This document shows, piece by piece, positions 17,232 to 24,891 of a stretch of 64,000 bases of DNA. Source of the DNA: Aphodosoma sp045631465 (GTDB taxonomy: Bacteria > Bacteroidota > Bacteroidia > Bacteroidales > Paludibacteraceae); NCBI GenBank assembly GCA_045631465.1, contig JAZQUV010000018.1, positions 1-64,000 of the forward strand, read 5' to 3'. Position 1 is the first letter of the stretch. The number at the start of each line of letters is the position of its first letter. Position numbers and translations under genes: made by a program. A model generated the notes under the pieces. It was not told where the DNA came from. It did no database searches and saw only the letters and a program-made list of their open reading frames with translations.

Positions 17232-17259
17232 GTACATAAAACGTCAATGTTTTATGTAC
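17232..17259. promoter_or_regulatory. Perfect inverted repeat overlapping the parE promoter
   Basis: gtacataaaac and gttttatgtac form perfect 11-bp arms around gtcaat. The right arm overlaps a TACGTTTG -7 element at 17257-17264, which would place the transcript start near 17271, about 23 bases before the parE start. There is no T-run, so an operator is more likely than a terminator. Confidence 0.65.
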
Positions 17260-17293
17260 GTTTGTCGTGTTCTTACCATTTACTACTAAAAAA

Positions 17294-19195
17294 ATGTCAA
17301 ACGAACAAACCACATCATTAGACAACCAATTTGCTACTGCTGAATATAGTGATGGCAACATCGTCACCCTCGAAGGTCTCACCCACATCCGCCACCGTGC
17401 AGGTATGTACATCGGCAAGTTGGGCGATGGTTCAAGTGCCGACGATGGTATCTATGTGCTTATCAAAGAAGTTATCGACAACTCTATCGACGAGTTCCGC
17501 ATGCACTTTGGCAACCGCATCGAGATAACAATCAAGGAGCGCACCGTAACTGTGCGCGACTATGGTCGTGGTATACCTCAAGGCAAAATGATTGACGCCG
17601 TATCTATCCTCAACACTGGTGGTAAATACGACGACAAAGCCTTCAAAAAATCTGTCGGTCTCAATGGTGTTGGTACAAAAGCTGTCAATGCTCTTTCTCG
17701 TTCATTCACTGTGAAATCATTCCGCGACGGAATGGTAAAACAAGCCGACTTCGAACGTGGCAAACTCATAAAAGAATACGACCTCGAGCCTACAACCGAA
17801 AAAAATGGTACGCTTGTCTGCTTCACGCCCGACTGCGACCCTCAACACCCACAAGAGCGTCTCTTCGACCCTCACTACGCATTCAAAGACGAGTTCGTGG
17901 AAACTATGCTCCGCAACTACAGCTATTTGAATACAGGGTTGACTATTGTTTACAATGGCAAACGCTTTGTATCTAAGAATGGTCTTCTCGACCTCCTCAC
18001 CGAGGCTACCACTTCCGATCCGCTCTACCCTATCGTCCACCTCAAAGACGAAGATATAGAGATTGCATTCACCCACACCAACCAATATGGCGAAGAATAC
18101 TACTCGTTCGTCAATGGTCAACACACCATCCAAGGCGGTACTCACCAATCGGCTTTCCGCGAAGCTTTTGGCAAAACCATCAAAGAATATTACAACAAAA
18201 ACGGTATGGAACTCAGCGACATCCGCTCTGGTCTCGTTGCTGCCGTAGTCGTATCGGTGCAAGACCCTGACTTCGAATCACAAACCAAAGTCAAACTCGG
18301 TTCAAAAGACATGGGTCCCGACGGTCCAACTATTGCAAAATTCGTAGGCGACTTCGTCAAAAAAGAGGTCGACAACTACCTCCACAAGAATCTAGAAGTG
18401 GCAGACGTAATGCTCAAAAAGATTCAAGAATCGGAGAAAGAGCGTAAAGCCATTGCCGGAGTCACAAAACTTGCTCGCGAGCGCACTAAGAAAGCCAACC
18501 TCCACAACAAAAAACTCCGCGACTGCCGCATCCACCTCAACGACTCAAAAGGCGACCTCCGCGACCAATCGTGCATTTTCATCACCGAGGGTGATTCCGC
18601 TTCGGGTTCTATCACCAAAACTCGCGATGTAGATACTCAAGCCGTATTCTCCCTCCGCGGTAAACCCTACAACTCCTACGGACAAACCAAAAAGCTTGTT
18701 TACGAAAACGACGAGTTCAACTACTTGCAAGCTGCCCTCAACATCGAAGATGGTCTTGAAGGATTACGTTATAATAAGGTGATTATCGCAACCGATGCCG
18801 ATGTCGATGGCATGCACATCCGCTTGTTGTTGATGACCTTCTTCCTCCAATTCTTCCCCGACTTGGTTAAGAAAGGTCACGTATACATCCTACAAACACC
18901 TCTCTTCCGTGTACGTAATAAAAAAGAAACACGCTATTGCTACACCGAAGAAGAACGCCTTACTGCTCTCGCAGAGTTAGGTGCCAATCCCGAAATCACT
19001 CGATTCAAAGGTCTCGGTGAAATCTCGCCCGACGAGTTCAAACACTTCATCGGTCCCGACATGCGCCTCGACCAAGTGATGCTTCGCAAAGAAGATGCCG
19101 TTGCCGAACTCCTATCATTCTATATGGGCGACAACACTCCCGAACGTCAAAACTTCATCGTCGAAAACCTCGTAGTCGAAGACGACGAAATCTAA
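17294..19195 (+). CDS. parE: DNA topoisomerase IV subunit B (ParE-type)
   Basis: A 633-residue type IIA topoisomerase ATPase subunit. The GHKL ATP site shows EVIDNSIDEF, DYGRGIP and GLNGVGTKAVNALS. The TOPRIM domain has EGDSASGS and DADVDGMHIR. The length and the absence of the long GyrB insertion favour ParE over GyrB, with partner ParC encoded elsewhere. An upstream in-frame ATG at 17267 would put the promoter inside the gene, so the ATG at 17294 (MSNEQTTSLD) is preferred. The next gene begins 54 bp downstream without an obvious promoter, so some read-through into the polysaccharide cluster is possible. Confidence 0.9.
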   Translation: MSNEQTTSLDNQFATAEYSDGNIVTLEGLTHIRHRAGMYIGKLGDGSSADDGIYVLIKEVIDNSIDEFRMHFGNRIEITIKERTVTVRDYGRGIPQGKMIDAVSILNTGGKYDDKAFKKSVGLNGVGTKAVNALSRSFTVKSFRDGMVKQADFERGKLIKEYDLEPTTEKNGTLVCFTPDCDPQHPQERLFDPHYAFKDEFVETMLRNYSYLNTGLTIVYNGKRFVSKNGLLDLLTEATTSDPLYPIVHLKDEDIEIAFTHTNQYGEEYYSFVNGQHTIQGGTHQSAFREAFGKTIKEYYNKNGMELSDIRSGLVAAVVVSVQDPDFESQTKVKLGSKDMGPDGPTIAKFVGDFVKKEVDNYLHKNLEVADVMLKKIQESEKERKAIAGVTKLARERTKKANLHNKKLRDCRIHLNDSKGDLRDQSCIFITEGDSASGSITKTRDVDTQAVFSLRGKPYNSYGQTKKLVYENDEFNYLQAALNIEDGLEGLRYNKVIIATDADVDGMHIRLLLMTFFLQFFPDLVKKGHVYILQTPLFRVRNKKETRYCYTEEERLTALAELGANPEITRFKGLGEISPDEFKHFIGPDMRLDQVMLRKEDAVAELLSFYMGDNTPERQNFIVENLVVEDDEI

Positions 19196-19249
19196 ATATA
19201 ACAACAAACAAAATCTATTATACAAAACAAAACATATAATTTTACAATC

Positions 19250-20590
19250 ATGAAAAGAACATTTTTCATAATTGTTGCATCACTAATAACAATTATCACC
19301 AAAGCTCAGTACAACAAAAGTATTGAGCTTTTCCTGCAATTTGAGGAACGCTTTATCCTATTAGATTCACTCATATTCAGCAGCCCTAACACATCTACTC
19401 CACCACAAGCAACAGATGTAATTACCTATAACCCAACATCAATAAGCTCTACACAAACAAAAATAGACTCACTTATTGAGCAAAAAATTAACGCTCAAAA
19501 ATCAGCTTTAAAACACGAAACTGGATTAAACATTACTGGTCAAGCATATTTCCGCCTCGACGACAATTTAAGCATCGACGAAGAGGATGCTGTATCGCGT
19601 TATGACGCAAAAATACAAGCCGACCTTAGATGGCATTTCTTGAATAGTGCCGTACTACACCGCAAAGGTCGCCTAAACGAAATTGATATTCAAGGCGAAA
19701 TAGACCAAAAAAACTACGAACGAACCAATATATCTCTGCTCGTTGCAAAACAAAAAGAGTTGTTCCGCATAAAAAACGATAGTCTACTATCAAGCATCCT
19801 GAAACATCGTATCTACAACCTCACCTTATTAAATAACGGACAACAATATCTACTCGAAAATGGCAATATCACAACCGACGATATACTAACAACTCTCAAC
19901 GAAAAAGCCGAAGCCGAACGTCTATTAGCTTCTCTGATAGACACGGTTGCTCCTGCAAATAGTCTCTATAAACCCACTGGCGTGATAGTAGACATCGACA
20001 CTGCTAAGTTGATGGAATACATTCGCCAATACAATGCCAATTTAAGTATACTCGATCTAAAATCTCAGTTGCTCGAACAACAACAACAAAACAATTCATA
20101 CTGGACTACATTAAATGTATCGCCATTCATTAGATATTCCTATTATTTCAGAGATGATATGCCAAACTCAACAAATGTCGACTTGGGTTTAAGTTTCATC
20201 ATCCCTCTATCGGGCGAAACTAACAAACAACGCAAGACAATGACTACCGAACTGAAGATATTGGAAATCGAAAAAAGTCAATTGTCACAACAAATCCTCG
20301 ACAACATAAAATTGATTTTACTCGACATTGAGCGTATGAATCGCGCCTCTGAAAGCGAATTATACCGAATGCAAGAAATCAAAAAATATATACAAACTCG
20401 CACTACTGCATATCACAATGGCATTGGCGAATATAATTTCGTATCGCGCATGAAAGAGTATAACACCTACCTCCTATGTTGGGAAAAATTCCTATCGTTC
20501 CAATATCAACGCGACTGCCATATTGCCAATCTACAAACTTACTTACCAAATATTTCTATATTAGAATTTTGTATAGAAACTGAAATCTAA
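19250..20590 (+). CDS. TolC-like outer-membrane channel protein of the polysaccharide cluster
   Basis: A 446-residue secreted protein (signal MKRTFFIIVASLITIITKAQ). The pattern fits the TolC/OEP fold: two long helical regions rich in K/E/Q, each after a short strand pair (GLNITGQAYFRLDD... and LNVSPFIRYSYYFRD...). The second strand is followed by FIIPLSGETNKQRKTMTTELK, typical of OEP proteins. Similarity is structural, not close, so it may be a divergent member. It is first in a co-directional set with a HlyD-like protein, a zinc-ribbon protein and a glycosyltransferase, which implies it forms the outer-membrane exit for a polymer. Lower GC and more AT-rich codons than parE next door are noticeable. 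Confidence 0.72.
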   Translation: MKRTFFIIVASLITIITKAQYNKSIELFLQFEERFILLDSLIFSSPNTSTPPQATDVITYNPTSISSTQTKIDSLIEQKINAQKSALKHETGLNITGQAYFRLDDNLSIDEEDAVSRYDAKIQADLRWHFLNSAVLHRKGRLNEIDIQGEIDQKNYERTNISLLVAKQKELFRIKNDSLLSSILKHRIYNLTLLNNGQQYLLENGNITTDDILTTLNEKAEAERLLASLIDTVAPANSLYKPTGVIVDIDTAKLMEYIRQYNANLSILDLKSQLLEQQQQNNSYWTTLNVSPFIRYSYYFRDDMPNSTNVDLGLSFIIPLSGETNKQRKTMTTELKILEIEKSQLSQQILDNIKLILLDIERMNRASESELYRMQEIKKYIQTRTTAYHNGIGEYNFVSRMKEYNTYLLCWEKFLSFQYQRDCHIANLQTYLPNISILEFCIETEI

Positions 20591-20637
20591 AAAAAACTCA
20601 TATCCTCTCCCACTAACTTAACACCTTTATATTATTT

Positions 20638-21900
20638 ATGAAAAATTTCAGTTTTACATCACACGACACAAACAACGATATTGAAAATATATTAAAACAA
20701 AGAAAAAAAACTATCGCAAAACAACAGTTGATTTTCACACTCATATTTGTATTTATATTGATAATAATCCTTCTATGGGCATTAGACCGTACAATATATA
20801 CCGAATTTGATGGATATATCAACACAGACATGAATGTCGTGCGCTCGCCCGAAGACCTTTATATATTAGAAAATCACAAAAAAGTAGGCGATTTCATCGC
20901 TCCTGGCGACACATTGTTCTCTTATGTATATGCCGAAAATTTCTTCAGTCACGAAACCTCAACCGAAGAACCTGCCGTTATCGCACAAAATCGTAATATG
21001 ACCGTACAATACGGATTGGCTAAACAAGATTTGGCTGTCACTCGAGTGAGAATTAAGGAATTAAAACGCCAATTAGCAACCACCGACCACAACATTCGTT
21101 TCGGATTGAGCGACAATCAAAACAAAATGAAAATAGAACAAGAATTAGCCGAAGCCGAAACTCTATACAAAGCACAGAAACGAAAACTATCGGTATTATA
21201 TGACGCAATGACACAAACTAGCGATGCTGTAAAAAAACTATATCACGAAGAACATGGTTTCCTACACATCCAAGACATGCGCAACATAGAATTAATGAAA
21301 GAGCTAAATCTCATCCGTTATTCTATGGCTGTCGATTCTGGCATTGTAACAAAAGTTCACACCCCTGGTCTAACATTAGCCCTAAGAGGTGAACCTATCA
21401 TGACTACCCAAAGTTTCAACCTAGCGCACAACAACCTATCTGTCGTAGCATACGTAATGCCCGACCAAATGAGACATATCAATCGAAACACACAAGCAGA
21501 AGTAATTGTAAACAACGATATATCATTTAGCGCTAGCGTATTGATGCTTGGTACCCGCACCGAGGAACTCCCTACTCAACTTCGTAGCACCCTATCGCAA
21601 AACCATACCGCAGTCGTTGTTGTTTTAGGTCCTGATCCCGACCAAATCATCCCTTTTTGGTGCTTAGTCAAAAATATACCTGTGAAAATACGAATCAATA
21701 ATTTCAAAAAATATGAACATGAGAAAAAAGACTACATGTTATTCAACACATCTTCTGGATTGATTCATTCCACTATGGATGGATATCACAACCAGATACA
21801 AGATTCTACCCATTACAACGATTCTACAATATTACAAGACTCCTCTATAATAATAGAAGGTGTAACTATCAATCAAGACTCTAACTCCATCTCGCAATAA
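20638..21900 (+). CDS. HlyD-like periplasmic adaptor of the polysaccharide cluster
   Basis: A 420-residue inner-membrane-anchored protein: a charged cytoplasmic N-terminus of about 35 residues, one transmembrane helix (about 36-58), then a biotinyl-lipoyl-like half (VVRSPEDLYILENHKKVGDF), a coiled-coil hairpin at about 120-220, a second lipoyl half (MAVDSGIVTKVHTPG) and a beta-barrel-like region (VVAYVMPDQM onward). This is the membrane-fusion-protein layout seen in HlyD, and in Alg44 of the alginate system. There is no PilZ domain at the N-terminus. It lies 47 bp after the TolC-like gene and 35 bp before the TackOD1 gene, so it probably bridges the synthase to the outer-membrane channel. Confidence 0.78.
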   Translation: MKNFSFTSHDTNNDIENILKQRKKTIAKQQLIFTLIFVFILIIILLWALDRTIYTEFDGYINTDMNVVRSPEDLYILENHKKVGDFIAPGDTLFSYVYAENFFSHETSTEEPAVIAQNRNMTVQYGLAKQDLAVTRVRIKELKRQLATTDHNIRFGLSDNQNKMKIEQELAEAETLYKAQKRKLSVLYDAMTQTSDAVKKLYHEEHGFLHIQDMRNIELMKELNLIRYSMAVDSGIVTKVHTPGLTLALRGEPIMTTQSFNLAHNNLSVVAYVMPDQMRHINRNTQAEVIVNNDISFSASVLMLGTRTEELPTQLRSTLSQNHTAVVVVLGPDPDQIIPFWCLVKNIPVKIRINNFKKYEHEKKDYMLFNTSSGLIHSTMDGYHNQIQDSTHYNDSTILQDSSIIIEGVTINQDSNSISQ

Positions 21901-21935
21901 ACAATCCTCTAATATCTCAAAAAAAACAGTTAAAC

Positions 21936-23333
21936 ATGTTAGATTCAAGAACATATTATATAACCAAAAACAATTTAGGTCGCAACATACTTGTCATAAA
22001 TGAATTCCTCAATGTTGATGGCACTGACGAAATAAAAGGAGACGATTTCGATATCATATTTGTTGACATCGACGACTTTTCATTCAACGAAATTAGCCTT
22101 TTCCTACAAAAATCGTCACCTTTCTATTCGCGCAAATGCTTTATGAAACCTCGTTTCATAAAAACTCCTAAAAATGATATTTTAAGTCACTTAAAATATC
22201 TCATCGATGGCTACGGAAATAGTCCTCTCGACGAAACTGTGACATCTAAATCCGAAGAGATATACAAACAAATTGCGCATCACAATATCAAACAGATGAT
22301 TTACGGTATGAACACCTATACTGCGTTCTTCATCCGTCTGTGCAAATATTGCATTAGCCGCAATATTCTCTCTTTTACAACTACTACTATACCAAGTTTA
22401 GCCGATGGCTACACAAAAATATATACTTCGCTATTGACCAACCACGAAACGGAAAACAAAAACGAATTAATTACATTCTATCAAAAACTAATAGAATTAA
22501 AATATATCCAACAAAAACGATTTGTCGAACGCACACACTTGTGTCCTAAATGTTTGAGCAACTATTTGATTTTTGCTGAATGCTGCCCTAAATGCGCAAG
22601 TTCAAACATCAAAGAAGAACCTATGCTTCACCATTTCCGATGCGCAAACATTTCTCCAGAATCCACCTATCTGTACGACGACCAATTAAGATGCCCTAAA
22701 TGTCATCAATTCCTTCGCCACATAGGCGTTGATTACGACCGCCCTGCCAATGTTCATTTGTGTCACGAATGTGGAAACACATTCATAAATTCCGATATGA
22801 AAGTAATTTGTGCCGAATGTGGTCGTATTCATAAACCAAACGAATTGAAACCTTTTGATGTCATCGAATATGAATTTACAATAGAAGGCATACAGGCTTT
22901 AACTTCAAACGAAGCCGTCGTTACTCTCAACCGCGACCTTTGGGTAGGATACACTAATTTCACTTCTTTCTTATCTCAATTGCGCCTATTTTACCACATA
23001 AATACTCAAGACGAAAAACTTTACACTATTCGATTCAAAATCGATGAAATAGCATTCCCTACCAACTCAAGTAAAACATCGTTCCTTCAAGATTTACACG
23101 AAATATTCTATTACTGCAACACTTCTCACAAGGGAGAATACTTCTTTATATCTAGCAAATATACCGAAAATACAGAACAAAACAAAGAATACCTAGAAAA
23201 AGATATAGAAACAAAATTCAAACAACTAACACAAAAATACCCACACATAGAAATTGAAGAAAAAATAACTTTTATCATCGAAGAAAAAGAAAATATCGAA
23301 AAATATATACAAAGAATTAGAACTTTCAATTAA
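21936..23333 (+). CDS. TackOD1-type zinc-ribbon protein with degenerate receiver-like N-terminus
   Basis: A 465-residue soluble, presumably cytoplasmic protein. The N-terminal 70 residues carry a hydrophobic strand ending in acids (DIIFVDIDDF, about 39-48), reminiscent of a receiver-domain beta-3 strand but lacking the rest of the phosphorylation site. A winged-helix-like stretch at about 100-200 is followed by multiple metal-site motifs: C203/C206, C217/C220, HHFRC (232-236), C253/C256, C276/C279 and C292/C295, with LRHIGVDYDRP (260-270) between. This CPKC...HHF.C...CPKC...LRH.GVDYDRP pattern matches my memory of the TackOD1 (thaumarchaeal output domain 1) family. The stop codon overlaps the glycosyltransferase start, which implies coupled translation and a regulatory role for the synthase. 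Confidence 0.75.
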   Translation: MLDSRTYYITKNNLGRNILVINEFLNVDGTDEIKGDDFDIIFVDIDDFSFNEISLFLQKSSPFYSRKCFMKPRFIKTPKNDILSHLKYLIDGYGNSPLDETVTSKSEEIYKQIAHHNIKQMIYGMNTYTAFFIRLCKYCISRNILSFTTTTIPSLADGYTKIYTSLLTNHETENKNELITFYQKLIELKYIQQKRFVERTHLCPKCLSNYLIFAECCPKCASSNIKEEPMLHHFRCANISPESTYLYDDQLRCPKCHQFLRHIGVDYDRPANVHLCHECGNTFINSDMKVICAECGRIHKPNELKPFDVIEYEFTIEGIQALTSNEAVVTLNRDLWVGYTNFTSFLSQLRLFYHINTQDEKLYTIRFKIDEIAFPTNSSKTSFLQDLHEIFYYCNTSHKGEYFFISSKYTENTEQNKEYLEKDIETKFKQLTQKYPHIEIEEKITFIIEEKENIEKYIQRIRTFN

Positions 23334-24655
23334 TGCTTCAGTTTTTATTCGACATAATAGATAATATTGTATTTGGATTTACCCACAATCTATCAATAGC
23401 AGGACTAATAAACACTTATTGGTTCCTGTTTTTTATAGAGTTCCCTCGATACTATCTATTAGAACTCATCATCACCATCTACTACAAACTAACCTATAGA
23501 AGACGACAACGTCGCCAACAAGAGGCTCGAATGAAATTATTTTTAGAAAAACCTCTTGTCTCTATATTAGCTCCGGGCAAAAACGAAGGCGAACACATAC
23601 ACAAATTAGTTCAATCTCTACGCGAACAAACATACCAAAATTACGAAATCATAATCGTCGACGATGGCTCCGACGATGCCACCCCCCTAATTTGCCACGA
23701 CCTCGAAAAAGCTGGATATATCGATATGTTTATACGCGCAAACGTACGTGGTGGCAAAGCATCTGCGGCCAACCTAGGTGCCCACTATGCCAAAGGCAAA
23801 TATATCGTGCATCTAGATGCCGACACTTCTCTCGACCGCGATGCTATCGAAAAAATATTGATTCCTTTCTATTACGATCAAAAAATAAAAGGTGTAGGTG
23901 GTGTAGTAAAAGTTCGCAATGCCAACACCAACATTTGCACCTCAATGCAAGCGCTTGAATATCTAAAAACAATTCAAGTCGGACGTATGGTAACTTCCGA
24001 ATTAGGATTATACCACATCATATCAGGTGCCTTTGGAGCTTTCGATCATGAAGCCCTCAAACAAGTCGGCTATTGGGACATCGGTCCTGGACTTGATGGT
24101 GACATTACACAAAAACTACGCAAATCGGGTTACAAAATATTCTTCGCTACCGATGCTATATCTATGACTAATGTGCCTACTAAATGGGCCAATCTCTTCA
24201 AACAACGTCAACGCTGGAGCAAATCTCTCGTCCGTTTCAGAATACGAAAGCACTCAAACATATTTCTACCACATAAAAATTTCTCTTTCTCTAATGCTAT
24301 TTCAAATCTCGAAAATATTATCTTCGACTTTTGTTTCAACTACATCTGGTTCTTATACATATTCTCTCTTTTATTTCAACATACCGATAAAATATTAGAA
24401 ATATTTATCGTCGGATATCTCATTCGCGTAATCTTCTCTTTAGTCGGCTTTTTTATCATAATGCTAGTTTCCGAACGCCCAAAAGAAGAATTTCCTCTCA
24501 TCCGCTTTACTCTTCTATCCACATTCTACACTGGCTATTTTCTAAGAATAGCACGCATAATAGCCCACACAAAAGAACTATTTTTCTTTTCATCATACAA
24601 AGACCCTTGGAATCCTAGAAAAACATCAGAAGTCGCACAATCCGAAGGTATTTAA
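23333..24655 (+). CDS. Processive family-2 glycosyltransferase (polysaccharide synthase)
   Basis: A 440-residue inner-membrane synthase of the GT2 family. One or two helices precede the catalytic domain (about 75-300), and three to four follow at about 315-410. The catalytic signature is complete: DDGSDD (D110/D111), DAD (D162/D164), GLDGDI (D255/D257) and the processivity motif QRQRW (291-295). Such enzymes make and extrude beta-linked polymers (cellulose, poly-GlcNAc, hyaluronan or alginate). No PilZ domain is present, unlike BcsA. The start codon overlaps the preceding TackOD1 gene stop. The polymer cannot be predicted from sequence alone. Confidence 0.88.
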   Translation: MLQFLFDIIDNIVFGFTHNLSIAGLINTYWFLFFIEFPRYYLLELIITIYYKLTYRRRQRRQQEARMKLFLEKPLVSILAPGKNEGEHIHKLVQSLREQTYQNYEIIIVDDGSDDATPLICHDLEKAGYIDMFIRANVRGGKASAANLGAHYAKGKYIVHLDADTSLDRDAIEKILIPFYYDQKIKGVGGVVKVRNANTNICTSMQALEYLKTIQVGRMVTSELGLYHIISGAFGAFDHEALKQVGYWDIGPGLDGDITQKLRKSGYKIFFATDAISMTNVPTKWANLFKQRQRWSKSLVRFRIRKHSNIFLPHKNFSFSNAISNLENIIFDFCFNYIWFLYIFSLLFQHTDKILEIFIVGYLIRVIFSLVGFFIIMLVSERPKEEFPLIRFTLLSTFYTGYFLRIARIIAHTKELFFFSSYKDPWNPRKTSEVAQSEGI

Positions 24656-24891
24656 CTTCAAAGTATCATTAATTAAAATTATACACACAAAAAGAACAAA
24701 TTTTCTCGAGAAATATGTTTAAAAATATTAAAATGTAAAATAAATCCATGAAATATTTTGATTTTCAAATAAAAAGGAGTAAATTTGCAGAGTAAATTGC
24801 ACTAGTATTTTTTAACCACAACAAAATCTATTAAATAACAAAATCGAGGGATAACTATTTGTTCCTCTATCACAATCTAAAATCGTGCCTT
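24656..24891. other. Intergenic region before the surface lipoprotein gene
   Basis: AT-rich gap of 236 bp after the glycosyltransferase. Apart from the promoter at 24758-24787, nothing else is recognised; the 5-prime untranslated region would be about 95-100 bases. An in-frame ATG at 24859 gives a worse leader than the lipoprotein start at 24892. Confidence 0.6.
24758..24787 (+). promoter_or_regulatory. Promoter of the surface lipoprotein gene
   Basis: TTG at 24758-24760 and TAAATTTG at 24780-24787 with an exact 19-bp spacer fit the Bacteroidota consensus well. This separates the lipoprotein gene from the upstream polysaccharide cluster. Confidence 0.8.

Noticed and set aside
17232..17259. 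Palindrome before parE as a terminator of the small membrane protein gene
   Set aside because: It is AT-rich without a T-run and overlaps a promoter box; operator is more likely.
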